Source: Streptomyces sp. WAC 04229 (GTDB lineage: Bacteria; Actinomycetota; Actinomycetes; Streptomycetales; Streptomycetaceae). From it: 58,254 nucleotides of DNA. Within the stretch, counting starts at the first letter, position 1. Each line of letters opens with the position of its first letter. The notes beneath the pieces are model-generated. The model was given only the letters and a program-made list of their open reading frames with translations. It did not search any database and was not told the origin of the DNA. The stretch spans positions 1 to 58,254 of the forward strand of contig NZ_QHJH01000031.1 of assembly GCF_003947455.1 (NCBI RefSeq), in the 5' to 3' direction. Made by a program: the position numbers and the translations under genes. Shown here in pieces: positions 49,423 to 58,254 of this stretch.

Positions 49423-50829
49423 GTGAGCAAGACCTATGCGGGGGCGCGGCTGCGGCGCCTGCGTGAGGACCGTCGGATGAGCCAGGCCGAGCTGGCCCGG
49501 GTGCTCGGCATCTCGCCGAGCTACCTCAACCAGATGGAGCACGACTCCCGCCCGCTCACGGTGCCGGTGCTGCTGCGGCTGACCGAGGCGTTCGGCGTCG
49601 ACCCGGGGTTCTTCTCGGCACGCGACACGACCCGCCTCGTCGCCGACCTGCGCGAGGCCCTGTCCACGGAGATCGCCGGATCCCGGGTCTCCGCCGCCGA
49701 CCTGACCGACCTCGCGGCGCGGACACCCGAAGTGGCCCGCGTCCTGCTCGACCTCGGCCGGCGCAACCAGCGGCTGTCCGAGCGGCTGGCCGGTGCCACG
49801 GACGGCCGGGCCGGCGAGTCGGCGGCCTCCTCACCCCACGAGGAGGTCAGGGACTTCTTCTACCGGCGCGAGAACTACCTGCACGACACCGACCTCGCGG
49901 CCGAGAGCCTGGCCGCGGAGATCGGCGTCCGGCCCGGCGAGGTGATCGGCGCACTCACCGCCCGACTCGCCCAGGCCCACGGCGTCCACTTGGCCGCCGA
50001 GGCCGGCGACCGGCTCCACCGCTACGACGAGGCGACCCGCACCCTTTACCTGTCGCCGCGCCTGCGTCCCGGGCGGCGCGCCTTCCGCATGGCCACCCAG
50101 CTCGCCCTGCTGGAGCACGGGGACGCCCTCGACCGGCACGCCGCCGAGGACTTCACGCCCGGATCGGCACCGCACGCCCTGACCCGCATCGGCATCGCCA
50201 ACTACTTCGCCGCCGCGCTGATCCTGCCCTACGGCACCTTCCACGCCGCGGCCGAGGAGGCCCGCTACGACATCGACCTGCTCACCGATCACTACGGCGT
50301 CGGCTACGAGACGGTCTGCCACCGCCTGAGCACCCTCCAGCGGCCCCGGCTGCGCGGCGTACCGTTCTCCTTCGTCCGCGTCGACCGGGCCGGCAACATG
50401 TCCAAGCGGCAGTCGGCCACCGGCTTCCACTTCTCCCGGGCGGGCGGCACCTGCCCGCTGTGGAACGTCTACGAGGCGTTCGCCGCCCCCGGCCGTATCC
50501 ACGTCCAGATCGCCGAGATGCCCGATGGGCAGCGCTATCTGTGGACCGCCCGGGCGGTCACCCGCCACCGCGGCCGGTGGAACGACGCCGGCAGGACGTA
50601 CGCCATCGGCCTCGGCTGCGAGACCCGCCACGCCCACCGGCTCGTCTACTCGGACGGCCTCGACCTCGGCAACGCCGCCGCCGCGACCCCCATCGGCATG
50701 GGCTGCCGCGTCTGTGAGCGCCTCGACTGCTCCCAGCGGGCCGCGCCACCGCTGGGCCGCGGGCTGCTCATCGACCAGAACAGCAGCACCTTCGTGCCCT
50801 ATCCGGTCACGAACGACGGTTCCCGCTGA
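49423..50829 (+). CDS. XRE-family ScfR/RamB-type short-chain fatty acyl regulator
   Basis: A 468-residue regulator. An XRE helix-turn-helix lies at residues 5-60 (MSQAELARVLGISPSYLNQMEH); a middle region with YDEATRTLYLSPRLRPGRRAF and ALILPYGTFHAAAEEARYDIDLL resembles the ImmA/IrrE-related fold but lacks a clear HExxH; the C-terminal part (GMGCRVCERLDCSQRA with several cysteines) is the short-chain fatty acid transcriptional regulator domain. RamB of Corynebacterium, which represses aceA and aceB, shares this architecture. GTG 49423 follows GGAGGAG. It is divergent from aceA and is its probable regulator. Confidence 0.9.
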   Translation: MSKTYAGARLRRLREDRRMSQAELARVLGISPSYLNQMEHDSRPLTVPVLLRLTEAFGVDPGFFSARDTTRLVADLREALSTEIAGSRVSAADLTDLAARTPEVARVLLDLGRRNQRLSERLAGATDGRAGESAASSPHEEVRDFFYRRENYLHDTDLAAESLAAEIGVRPGEVIGALTARLAQAHGVHLAAEAGDRLHRYDEATRTLYLSPRLRPGRRAFRMATQLALLEHGDALDRHAAEDFTPGSAPHALTRIGIANYFAAALILPYGTFHAAAEEARYDIDLLTDHYGVGYETVCHRLSTLQRPRLRGVPFSFVRVDRAGNMSKRQSATGFHFSRAGGTCPLWNVYEAFAAPGRIHVQIAEMPDGQRYLWTARAVTRHRGRWNDAGRTYAIGLGCETRHAHRLVYSDGLDLGNAAAATPIGMGCRVCERLDCSQRAAPPLGRGLLIDQNSSTFVPYPVTNDGSR

Positions 50830-50994
50830 GCGCGGCGTGCCGCGAAGTACCGGCGCCACCGTGCCTTTTCGGCCGCGCACCTCCGACGCCATGGCTTGAT
50901 CGCGACTCGGTGCTCCGCTGTCCCGTCGGCCAGACTGATGGCCCCACGACACACGCGCACCGTCGCGGCGGTGGCGGCGCCCGGGAGGTCCCTG

Positions 50995-51984
50995 ATGCTG
51001 TCCAACGCGAGGCCCGAGGAAGACGGGCCGGCCGCCGCTCGGACCGGAGGCGAGCGACGCCCCGCCGACCGCCCCGCCCTCCGAGGTGATCTGCGGTCCG
51101 CGGTGCCCGACGCGACCGCGGCGGTGGTGGTCACCGCGGCCGTGTTCGCGTTCCTCTACGCACGCATGGGGTCGGGGGAGTCGGCCACCGTCGCGGTCAT
51201 GCCGTTCATGGACGACCCGGGCACCTACTGGATGTACCTGCTCAGCCAGGCGTTCGGCTGGTCCGGCCTGCTGTGGGCGTGGGGCACGGTGATGCTCGGA
51301 CTGCTGCTGTCCGGACCGCGTCCCACCCAACTGCCCGTATCCCGGCAGGTGCTGGAACGCTGGCACCGTACGACCAGCCTGACCACGATGGCCCTGATGT
51401 TCGCGCACGCGCTGATGTTCGCGGCCGAACTCGTGCGCTACGAGACGAAGGTGGGGTGGGCCGAGCGGCTCTGGGTCGCCTTCGCGGACAGCTTCGTGCC
51501 CGGCTGGTACGACTCCGGCACCGGCCGGATCGCCATCCCCATCGGCCAGGCCGCCCTGTACCTGGCCGTTCCCCTGGGTCTGTTGTTCTACGTCCGGCAC
51601 CGCATCGGCGCGAACACCTGGCGGCGACTGCACCGGTTCGTCATCGTCGTGTATGTGCTGAGCGTCTGGCACACCCTGCTGTACGGGACCAACGTCTGGT
51701 ACGGAGAGTGGCCGCGCACCGTGCTCTGGCTGCTGCAACTCCCCGTGGCGGCATTGCTGTTGCTGCGTCTGATGAGACCCGCCCGGCGCGCCGAGCGACT
51801 CGGCGCGCCCGGGACGCACGAGGGCGCGTCCCGGGCGGGATGGACGACGCGAGCCGCCGGACGCGTCGTCGCCGCCGCCGTCGTCGTGGGTCTCCTGATC
51901 GTGGTGGTGTCCGGCCGCGACGGCGGACGGGACCGTCCGGCCGAACCACCGGCGACCGGCCCGCACGCCCCGGCGTCGGAGTGA
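50995..51984 (+). CDS. Ferric-reductase-like transmembrane heme protein
   Basis: A 329-residue membrane protein with about seven helices. Heme-ligand histidines are visible in MFAHALMFAAELV and in RLHRFVIVVYVLSVWHTLLYG, as in the ferric reductase/YedZ transmembrane domain. There is no FAD/NAD domain, so it must receive electrons from a partner or act as a b-type cytochrome only. ATG 50995 is preferred over an upstream TTG (50896) because GGGAGG precedes it. The C-terminus adds one further helix and a proline-rich tail. Confidence 0.8.
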   Translation: MLSNARPEEDGPAAARTGGERRPADRPALRGDLRSAVPDATAAVVVTAAVFAFLYARMGSGESATVAVMPFMDDPGTYWMYLLSQAFGWSGLLWAWGTVMLGLLLSGPRPTQLPVSRQVLERWHRTTSLTTMALMFAHALMFAAELVRYETKVGWAERLWVAFADSFVPGWYDSGTGRIAIPIGQAALYLAVPLGLLFYVRHRIGANTWRRLHRFVIVVYVLSVWHTLLYGTNVWYGEWPRTVLWLLQLPVAALLLLRLMRPARRAERLGAPGTHEGASRAGWTTRAAGRVVAAAVVVGLLIVVVSGRDGGRDRPAEPPATGPHAPASE

Positions 51985-52002
51985 CCGCGACGGCCGCCGG
52001 AA

Positions 52003-52410
52003 TCAGCCCTGCGCCGCCGTCGGGTCCATCCACATCACCTCCCACGTGTGCCCGTCGAGGTCGTCGAAGGCGCGGCCGTACATGAAGCCGTGGTCCTGGG
52101 GCTCACCGGTGACCGAGCCCCCCGCGGCCACCGCCTTCTCGACCAGCGCGTCGACCTCCTCCCGACTGGCGGCGCTCAGGGCGAGCAGAACCTCGCTGGA
52201 CGATGTCGAGTCCACGATCCGCTTCTTCGTGAACTCGGCGTACTTTCGGTGGGTGTGCAGCATGACGTTGACGGTGTCGCTGAGGGGAATCGCGGCCGTC
52301 GTGTCGTCGCTGAAGTTGTCGTCGGCGGCGAAGCCCAGTTCGGTGAAGAACTTCCTGGCAGCCTCGAGGTCGTTGGTGGCCAGGTTCACGTAGATCATCT
52401 GCTGGTGCAC
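52003..52410 (-). CDS. VOC-superfamily (glyoxalase/bleomycin-resistance-like) protein
   Basis: A 135-residue VOC protein (YVNLATNDLEAARKFFTELGF; FDDLDGHTWEVMWMDP). The terminal glutamate ligand is present, but the N-terminal metal ligand position holds N in YVNL, so metal binding is uncertain. It could bind a small hydrophobic ligand. GTG 52410 is the start. It is convergent with the ferric-reductase-like gene. Confidence 0.87.
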   Translation of the reverse strand: MHQQMIYVNLATNDLEAARKFFTELGFAADDNFSDDTTAAIPLSDTVNVMLHTHRKYAEFTKKRIVDSTSSSEVLLALSAASREEVDALVEKAVAAGGSVTGEPQDHGFMYGRAFDDLDGHTWEVMWMDPTAAQG

Positions 52411-52556
52411 GGGGTCATGCCCTTCCTACGGCTGTGACGGTGGTCCCCGGAGCCTAGGAACCGAACGCCTGCCTGACGCGTTGATTCGATCAGGTTCGAA
52501 TGCCGGTCTGCGACGAACCGTTCATCGGGGTTGAGAACGCACAGGGGAGCGGACTC

Positions 52557-53579
52557 GTGATTCGCCTGCACATGCCCGCCGAGCGGCTGGCCGGTCTGCG
52601 CTGGGCCGTGTCACCCGTGGGGGAGTTGGCGGCCGCGCTGGTAGCGGTGTCCGAGGTCCGCAGACCTCCGCCCGCCCTCCGTCAGGTCGGGGCCCTGCTG
52701 TCCTCCGGCCGGCTGCCGACGCTCGCCGCGGTGTCCCGCGGATACACCGCCTACCTCCCGGAACTGCTCACACCGGCGCCCCGTACCTTCCTGCCGTCGG
52801 TCGAGGACCAGTTGCACGCCGTCGCCACGACCCCGACGAGCACGGTGGGGACCCAGTTCACCGCCTTCCTGGCCGGGGGACAGGCGCGGGGCAGCCGCTG
52901 CCCCTGGCTGCGCGAAGGCCAGCTCGAACGGGCCGAGGAGCGGGTGCGGCCCAGGATCGAGGTCGGCGAGAGCGAACTGCGGGAGCGTCTCGCCCGCGAG
53001 CTGCACTGGCTGTGGTCGAAGGCGATGGCACCGCGCTGGTCCGAGACCACCGCGAGTTTCGAGGGCTTCGTGGAACGGCACGGCGCCGTCGCGGCCCGCG
53101 AAGGACTCGGCGGTGCCCTCGCGGCCCTGCACTCCTCCCTGCGCTGGCAGGACGGCGCACTACAGGTCACCTCGGCCTACGAGGGCGAGGTCGGCGGCAC
53201 GCACCCCCTCACGCTCATCCCGAGCCTCTTCCTGAACCGGGTCGGCCTGCACGCCCCCCTGCGACGCGAGGAGGCCCAGCTCGCCATCCCGATGGGCGCC
53301 GTACGCCGCCCGGGCCCGCGCATCGCCCCCGTCCTAGGTACCACCCGACTGGCGATCCTCCACAGCCTGACCGAACCGCGCACCACCACGGCCCTGGCCG
53401 CCCTGCACCACCTCGCCCCCGCGACGGTCTCCTTCCACCTCACCCGCCTCCTCGCCGCCGACCTGGTGCACCGCACCCGCTCCGGCCGGCACGTCCACTA
53501 CCAGCACACACCCCGGGCCCGCGCCTTCCTGCGCCCGTCCCCGCAGACCCACCCGTCCGCCGGGTCGCCGCCACCGTGA
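52557..53579 (+). CDS. ArsR-like winged-helix regulator with DUF5937-type domain
   Basis: A 340-residue regulator of the same build as the one at 9978-11036: a long N-terminal domain (VSPVGELAAALVAVSEVRRPP) and a C-terminal winged helix (TTTALAALHHLAPATVSFHLTRLLAADLVHRTRSGRHVHYQHT). GTG 52557 after GGGGAG is chosen; the longer frame from 52500 lacks a good site. It is divergent from the VOC gene, which may be its target. Confidence 0.85.
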   Translation: MIRLHMPAERLAGLRWAVSPVGELAAALVAVSEVRRPPPALRQVGALLSSGRLPTLAAVSRGYTAYLPELLTPAPRTFLPSVEDQLHAVATTPTSTVGTQFTAFLAGGQARGSRCPWLREGQLERAEERVRPRIEVGESELRERLARELHWLWSKAMAPRWSETTASFEGFVERHGAVAAREGLGGALAALHSSLRWQDGALQVTSAYEGEVGGTHPLTLIPSLFLNRVGLHAPLRREEAQLAIPMGAVRRPGPRIAPVLGTTRLAILHSLTEPRTTTALAALHHLAPATVSFHLTRLLAADLVHRTRSGRHVHYQHTPRARAFLRPSPQTHPSAGSPPP

Positions 53580-53597
53580 CCGGGTGCGTCACCCGGT
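53579..53597. terminator. Bidirectional hairpin at the regulator/serine-hydrolase junction
   Basis: ACCGGGTG-CGT-CACCCGGT, a perfect 8-bp stem over the convergent junction; it spans the nine-base gap and overlaps both gene ends. Confidence 0.5.
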
Positions 53598-54782
53598 GCC
53601 GCCGGCTTCCCGCGTCAACAGGTCGGCGACCCGGGCGGTCATCTGGCTCTCCGTACCGTCGCGGACCGTCGTCGGGTGGTACGCGAGGACGAAGCGGCGG
53701 CGCTGGTCGCGGGTGGAGAACGCGGCGTTCTTGTAGCCGTACGTCTCGCCGGTCTTGCCCCACAGGTCGACGCCGTTGACGGTGGCCCGCTGCAGTCCGG
53801 TGCTGTAGCGGGCGGGGCTGCCGTCGAGCATGCGCACCCCGTCCGGCGGCAGGGTGAACATCAGCCGGAGCAGCCGGGGCGGCAGCAGTGCGCCCGAGAA
53901 CAGCGCGGTGAGCAGCCGGTCCACGTCGTCCACCGTGGAGATCATGTCGCCTTCGCCCCGGGCCGACGACTGGTCGTACTCGGTGATGTCCCGCAGCCGG
54001 CCGTCCGCCGTCCTGAGGTACCCGTGCACATGCCGGCCACGGATGCGCGGGTCGTCTCCCGGCACGGTGGTGCGGGCCAGGCCCAGCGGGCGCAGGACGC
54101 GGGCCGCCACCGCCTCCCCGTACGGGCGGCCGGTCAGCGTGTCGACGATCAGGGCGGCCAGCACGTAGTTGATGCCGCGGTACTCCTGCCGCGTCCCCGG
54201 CGCGAACTTCAGCGGACCGCGCGTCGCCGTCGCCACCCACTCCCGCGGCGTCCAGTGGTCGAAGCGGTGCCGGAACACCTCCTCGGCGGTATCCGGCTCC
54301 GGGATGCCGACGTGGTCGGGCAGCCCGCTGGTGTGGTTCAACAGGTGGGCCACGGTGATCGAGCGGTACCGGTCCGGCAAGAGGCCCGGCAGGATCCGCC
54401 GCACCGGTGTGTCCAGCGTCAGCCGGCGCTCCGCCACCAGCTGGAGGACGACCGTGGCGACGAAGACCTTGGTCACGCTGCCGATCCGGACCCTGTCACC
54501 CGCCCGCACCGGACGCCGGCTCCCGAGGTCGGCGAGGCCCGAGGTGCCACGCCAGTGGCCGGCCGTCCCGCCGATCCGGAGCTGTGCCGCGGTCGACGGA
54601 GGGGCCGCGCGGTCGTCGATGACCGCCTGAAGCGCGGCGGGGTCCAAGGGCGGCAGCGGCTGCGGCGACATCGGCGCGGCACCGGCGCGACGGGCGGGCA
54701 GGGCCAGGCCGGTGGCCACTGCGGCGGCCCCGGCGACCGCCACGTGCCCGAATGCCCTTCGTGACATGTGCGTTGAGGTCAT
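53589..54782 (-). CDS. Tat-exported serine hydrolase (beta-lactamase/D-Ala-D-Ala carboxypeptidase family)
   Basis: A 397-residue class C-like serine hydrolase. The N-terminus [20 protein letters not shown] is a twin-arginine signal. SVTK (catalytic Ser and Lys), HTSGL and WGKTGETYG (KTG) are in order. The YxN motif is altered: YRGINYV instead of the usual YSNTNYV, so the Asn is replaced by Gly. Targets could be peptidoglycan peptides, esters or D-amino-acid peptides. ATG 54782 is used; ATG 54767 (MSRRAF) is an equally plausible start. Confidence 0.88.
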   Translation of the reverse strand: MTSTHMSRRAFGHVAVAGAAAVATGLALPARRAGAAPMSPQPLPPLDPAALQAVIDDRAAPPSTAAQLRIGGTAGHWRGTSGLADLGSRRPVRAGDRVRIGSVTKVFVATVVLQLVAERRLTLDTPVRRILPGLLPDRYRSITVAHLLNHTSGLPDHVGIPEPDTAEEVFRHRFDHWTPREWVATATRGPLKFAPGTRQEYRGINYVLAALIVDTLTGRPYGEAVAARVLRPLGLARTTVPGDDPRIRGRHVHGYLRTADGRLRDITEYDQSSARGEGDMISTVDDVDRLLTALFSGALLPPRLLRLMFTLPPDGVRMLDGSPARYSTGLQRATVNGVDLWGKTGETYGYKNAAFSTRDQRRRFVLAYHPTTVRDGTESQMTARVADLLTREAGGTG

Positions 54783-54941
54783 GCCCTCCACACTGCCGAC
54801 TGGCCGGGCACGGAACATCGGGGAGATCCCCCAGCAACCCCTGCCGTCACCCGGCAGGGTGCAGCTTTCTTTCGGTCGATTCCGGGCCATGCCGGGGTGA
54901 TCGGCGCCGCGTCACCACGGTGATCGCGCAGAGTACTTCTT

Positions 54942-55688
54942 ATGACGACACCCGCAGAACAGCTCCGCGCCCTCGCCCGCACCCGTGCCTCGCTGGACGG
55001 CGAGGAGGTCACGTACTGGTGGACCGGTGACGTGTACGGCTGGGGCCCCGACGAGCCGTACGAGCGTCTCTTCGGCTTCGAGGGGGTCAACGTCGCCCGC
55101 CTCGTCCAGGACGCCGACGGAGGCCCGGACGCCTACCGCCTGCTCACCCGCGAGGCCGCCTTCTACCTCGACCCCGTCAGCCGCGAGATCCTGGAGACCT
55201 GGCGGGACCTGCCGGTCGTGCACGTGTGGAACGACCCGGCGAACCAGAGGTGGCGCCCCTTCCCCGTCCCGACGACCGAACTCGGCGGGCAGGTCTGCTT
55301 CAGCCTGGAGATCCCGCTCGCCTACCCCTCGCCGCTGCCCGTGGCCCAGTACCCGGTCCACTCGGCCGGCGACACGTACAGGGCTCTGGAACTCTTCCAG
55401 TTCTTCGCCGACCGTGCCGACCTGGCGGGCCCCGCACCCGGTGTCCCGGCGACCATGTCGTGGTCCCGGATGTCCCCGTGGCTTCCGTGGATGGCCCGCG
55501 GACAGCGGCCCGGCGGCCTCACCTACCACTGCCGGGGCCGCAAGCTCGGCGCCTACACCGAGGTTCCCGAGCGCACCCGTGCGTACATCGCCCACCGTCA
55601 TCCGGAGTTCGCGCACGCCCCGGAGAAGTGGAGCGAGCCGAACGAGACGAGCTGGACCTACTTCCGCAAGCTCAACCCTCCGCAGTAG
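54942..55688 (+). CDS. DUF1838 family protein
   Basis: A 248-residue soluble protein of the DUF1838 family (YWWTGDVYGWGPDEPYERLFGFEGVNVAR; YLDPVSREILETWRDLPVVHVWNDPANQRW; WSRMSPWLPWMARGQRPGG). Function is unknown; tryptophan-rich strands suggest a beta-barrel or ligand-binding fold. ATG 54942 has no evident Shine-Dalgarno within the short leader. Confidence 0.85.
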   Translation: MTTPAEQLRALARTRASLDGEEVTYWWTGDVYGWGPDEPYERLFGFEGVNVARLVQDADGGPDAYRLLTREAAFYLDPVSREILETWRDLPVVHVWNDPANQRWRPFPVPTTELGGQVCFSLEIPLAYPSPLPVAQYPVHSAGDTYRALELFQFFADRADLAGPAPGVPATMSWSRMSPWLPWMARGQRPGGLTYHCRGRKLGAYTEVPERTRAYIAHRHPEFAHAPEKWSEPNETSWTYFRKLNPPQ

Positions 55689-55736
55689 CCGCCGGCGCCC
55701 CGCGGCTCCGCGCGTCATGGCCGAACAGGCCCCGAG

Positions 55737-55766
55737 GGCGGTCCGGCACCCGAGTGCCGGACCGCC
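55737..55766. terminator. Bidirectional hairpin between DUF1838 and NTF2-like genes
   Basis: Perfect 13-bp stem (55737-55749 with 55754-55766) with a four-base CCGA loop, in the 95-base gap between two convergent genes. Confidence 0.8.
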
Positions 55767-55783
55767 GACGACAGGGGAGAGGC

Positions 55784-56782
55784 TCAGTAGATGTTGGCCT
55801 CCACCTGCGGGCCCTCCTCGCGTCCCGCGTCGATCTGCGCGCGGAGCGAGATCTCGTCGTAGACGCGGACCTCCTTCACGATGCGGCCGTCCTGGACCAG
55901 GAACTGCGACACGCCGAGCACCGTCACCGGCCGGCCGGTGAGGGGGCCGAAGGCGGGGGTGCCGCGGTAGGTGCCGTGCATGGTCCACAGGACGGCGACG
56001 CGCAGACCCGCGTAGCGCGGTGAGTGGTTGGTCTGGATGTCCCGGACGGCGAACCGCGCGTCGGGGAAGGGGCCGACCATGGCGAGGAGGTCGCTCTGGT
56101 AGCGCTCGGGGCGGATGACGGTACGGTCGCCGACCGTGTGCAGGAACAGGTCGCGGACCATGAAGTCGTTGACCCGGTGCAACTGGCGCCGCGTCCACAC
56201 CTCGTCGATGAACTGCAGCACCATCTCGCACTCGGGGCGGTACTCGTCCTGACGGGCGCCGCTGACGCCTTCCAGCAGCACGTCCGTCGGCGGCTCGTCG
56301 AGCATGGAGCCGCTGTAGCCCTGGAAGGTGAGCCGGCGCGCCGCATCGGCGGGGTCCACGCCGCGCTGGAGGCAGTCGGCCAGCTCGTCGCGCACCACCC
56401 ACTCCTCCACCATCCGGCCCCTGCGGTACAGGCAGTTGGCCACCGTGCGCTTGCGGATGCGGATGTTGCGGCCGTCCACCAGGTGCTCGTCGGCCGAGAA
56501 GACCAGGTGGGAGCTGAGGAAGGCGTCGTCGCCGCGCGCCTCCCAGACCACGTCCTCCGCCTGGCCGATGTGGCCCGGCGTACTGCCCATGCGGATGGTG
56601 GTGCCCTCGATGACACCGTCACGGCCGACGACGGTGCCGAGGCTGGTGTGCACGATCGAGTCGGGCTCGTAGTTGTCGACGATGTGGGCGATGTCCCGGT
56701 CGACCCAGATGCGATCAGTCACCTCGCGGATGAAGTCGTCCGGGTCCTTGTAGGGGAGGTATGCGACGGGGTCGAGAGGCAT
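55784..56782 (-). CDS. NTF2-like (SnoaL-type) double-domain protein
   Basis: A 332-residue protein made of two NTF2/SnoaL-like halves: residues about 15-160 (RIWVDRDIAHIVDNYEPDSIVHT, AEDVVWEARGDDAFLSSHLVFSA) and about 185-320 (FIDEVWTRRQLHRVNDFMV, VAVLWTMHGTYRG, TVLGVSQFLVQDGRIVKEV). This fold occurs in polyketide cyclases, dehydratases and ester cyclases. ATG 56782 is chosen by GGAAGC; ATG 56812 is an alternative. It lies 84 bases downstream of the transporter gene, probably in one operon, so it may act on the imported compound. Confidence 0.78.
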   Translation of the reverse strand: MPLDPVAYLPYKDPDDFIREVTDRIWVDRDIAHIVDNYEPDSIVHTSLGTVVGRDGVIEGTTIRMGSTPGHIGQAEDVVWEARGDDAFLSSHLVFSADEHLVDGRNIRIRKRTVANCLYRRGRMVEEWVVRDELADCLQRGVDPADAARRLTFQGYSGSMLDEPPTDVLLEGVSGARQDEYRPECEMVLQFIDEVWTRRQLHRVNDFMVRDLFLHTVGDRTVIRPERYQSDLLAMVGPFPDARFAVRDIQTNHSPRYAGLRVAVLWTMHGTYRGTPAFGPLTGRPVTVLGVSQFLVQDGRIVKEVRVYDEISLRAQIDAGREEGPQVEANIY

Positions 56783-56866
56783 GGTGCTTCCGTTCCTGTG
56801 AATCGATGACATCTGTTCGGCTGTGCGTGAATGAACTAGTGTGTGAATGCGTATGTACCAACCCAC

Positions 56867-58219
56867 TCACTTGCGGGCGGCGAACTTGTCCGCGCCCAGG
56901 TGGCTCCGGTACGTCTCCGTCATGAAGGCGCTCACCACCACCAGCGCCAGGAGGGCGCCCGCCGCCAGGTAGGCCCAGACGGCGTAGATGGTGTCGAAGG
57001 TGCTGACCAGCAGCGTCGCGACGAACGGCGTGATGCCCATGAAGATGGAGAACGAGCTGTTGTACGCGATGGCGCTCGCGCTGAACCTGGTCCGCGTGGA
57101 GAACAGCTCGGCCGCACAGACGGTGACGATGCCGGTGAGGAAGAACTCCGGCACGATGTAGATGAGTTGACTGGCCACCGCGGCCCCGAAGGTGCCCTCC
57201 TCGCCCACCCGGAAGGCGAGCGGGACCAGCACGATGCACGCGAGGGCGCCCGTCACCAGCATCGGCTTGCGCCCGATCCGGTCGGACAGCATGCCGGCCA
57301 GCGGCAGGAAGGGGATGAGGACCGCGATGGAGATGGCGTTCGAGGCCAGGCCCATCCAGCGCGGCAGACCGAGTGTGTCGGTCAGGTACTGCGGATAGAA
57401 CGTGACCCAGGTGTAGGACAGGATCGCGAGCATGATCGAGATCCCGCAGAAGACCAGGATGGGCCGCCACTGCGAGCGCAGCGCCTCGCGGACCGGCGAC
57501 TTGACGACGTCCGTGCCCTCCGCCGTGGCGCGGACGAACTCCGGGGTCTCCTCGATGTGGCGACGCAGCCACACCCCGACCAGGCTGAGCGGGATCGCCA
57601 GCAGGAACGGCAGGCGCCACCCGTACGAGTCCAGGGCCTCGCCCTGGAAGACCCAGCTGGTGAGGGCCGCCGTACCGGCGCCGGCGAGGGTGCCGACGAA
57701 GCAGCTGTTGGAGGCGTACGACGTGTAGTAGGCGCGGCGGTTCGGCTCCGCCCACTCCACGATGAAGGCGACGGCCCCCACGTACTCGCCGCCCGAGACC
57801 GCGCCCTGGACGACCCGGAGCAGCAGGAGCAGGAGCGGAGCACCGATGCCGATCTGCTGGTACGTGGGCAGCATGCCGATCAGGGCGGTGGTCACGCCCA
57901 TGGCGACGATGGTCCACAACAGGGTCTTCTTGCGGCCGACCCGGTCGCCCCAGCGGCCCACGAGGGTGCCGCCGAGCGGGCGGAACAGGCAGGCGATGGC
58001 GATGATCGCGTATGTGCCCAGCACCGCCACGGTGCGGTCGCTCTCGGGGAAGAACGCCGGGGCCATGATGGGGGCCATGTAGCCGTACAGGCCGTAGTCG
58101 AACTGCTCGACGAAATTGCCGATGCTGCCCGCGCCGATGGCTCGGCGTATCGCGTGTCGCTTGTCCGTGTCGGACTGGGGAGAGCCGACTACTGGGGAGG
58201 CCGGTGCTGCGGCGGACAT
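56867..58219 (-). CDS. MHS-family MFS transporter (metabolite:H+ symporter)
   Basis: A 450-residue major facilitator of the MHS (ProP/ShiA-like) group. NFVEQFDYGLYGYMAPI at the first helix, GRWGDRVGRKKTLL (motif A), LLLRVVQGAVSGGEYVGAVAF and SDRIGRKPMLVTG are typical. Members import organic acids such as shikimate, alpha-ketoglutarate, citrate or compatible solutes with protons. ATG 58219 follows GGAGAAGCC. It is upstream of, and probably co-transcribed with, the NTF2-like gene. Confidence 0.92.
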   Translation of the reverse strand: MSAAAPASPVVGSPQSDTDKRHAIRRAIGAGSIGNFVEQFDYGLYGYMAPIMAPAFFPESDRTVAVLGTYAIIAIACLFRPLGGTLVGRWGDRVGRKKTLLWTIVAMGVTTALIGMLPTYQQIGIGAPLLLLLLRVVQGAVSGGEYVGAVAFIVEWAEPNRRAYYTSYASNSCFVGTLAGAGTAALTSWVFQGEALDSYGWRLPFLLAIPLSLVGVWLRRHIEETPEFVRATAEGTDVVKSPVREALRSQWRPILVFCGISIMLAILSYTWVTFYPQYLTDTLGLPRWMGLASNAISIAVLIPFLPLAGMLSDRIGRKPMLVTGALACIVLVPLAFRVGEEGTFGAAVASQLIYIVPEFFLTGIVTVCAAELFSTRTRFSASAIAYNSSFSIFMGITPFVATLLVSTFDTIYAVWAYLAAGALLALVVVSAFMTETYRSHLGADKFAARK

Positions 58220-58254
58220 GGCTTCTCCGATCGCGCAGGGGGAGGGGGGAGAGG

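Overview
The window reads as a chromosomal segment of a Streptomyces. It is very GC-rich with strong third-position GC. It carries an XRE/ScfR-type regulator beside isocitrate lyase, a SapA-like spore-associated protein, a SpoIIE/RsbU phosphatase, a cysteine-free L32 behind a Zur-like box, and a sugar ABC operon with no ATPase gene (streptomycetes usually share MsiK). No rRNA, tRNA, IS element, prophage or CRISPR array was seen. Identifications rest on reading translated sequence and motifs; no database search was run.

Layout. 1-7 kb: PP2C phosphatase and MASE1 membrane protein, a MarR/MFS pair, a divergent NmrA/TetR pair with a perfect operator-like palindrome, and a solute-binding protein with no signal peptide. 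7-11.6 kb: two translationally coupled secreted cell-wall proteins sharing a near-identical C-terminal SH3-like domain, an ArsR-like regulator overlapping the second tail-to-tail, and a small secreted M15-like peptidase. 11.7-17.6 kb: a complete 5-oxoproline (pyroglutamate) locus. pxpA-pxpB-pxpC face DUF969-DUF979-pcp-DUF2891 across an intergenic region with two identical 15-bp palindromes. 17.6-21.9 kb: hydrolase, Zur-type rpmF paralogue, and a malY/malX-like pair. 21.9-26 kb: a phosphotransferase apparently split by a frameshift, a hydrolase behind tandem TetR-like operators, an NCS1 permease with a C-terminal zinc-ribbon, and a small unknown protein.

26-34.2 kb: LacI regulator divergent from a seven-gene carbohydrate operon (Gfo/Idh/MocA oxidoreductase, PmoA-like, cupin, lipoprotein, two permeases, YesL-like membrane protein). 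34-40.7 kb: DUF427, orphan homoserine-dehydrogenase-like enzyme, HxlR plus quinone oxidoreductase, then a metallo-hydrolase/AtzG-like/amidase/TetR module whose promoters share GCAA-N5-TTGC sites. 40.9-44.1 kb: DUF899, DUF4037, HIT-like protein and the SapA-like protein. 44.1-50.8 kb: glyoxylate-shunt region with an enoyl-CoA hydratase/isomerase family enzyme, 3-hydroxybutyryl-CoA dehydrogenase, malate synthase, isocitrate lyase and the divergent ScfR/RamB-type regulator. 51-58.3 kb: ferric-reductase-like membrane protein, VOC protein, second ArsR-like regulator, Tat-exported serine hydrolase, DUF1838, NTF2-like protein and an MHS-type transporter.

The most coherent system is the pyroglutamate locus. 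Pcp would release N-terminal pyroglutamate from peptides, DUF969/DUF979 would be a candidate uptake pair, and PxpABC would convert 5-oxoproline to glutamate, all probably under one GATCGTTGAACGATC-binding regulator that is not encoded here.
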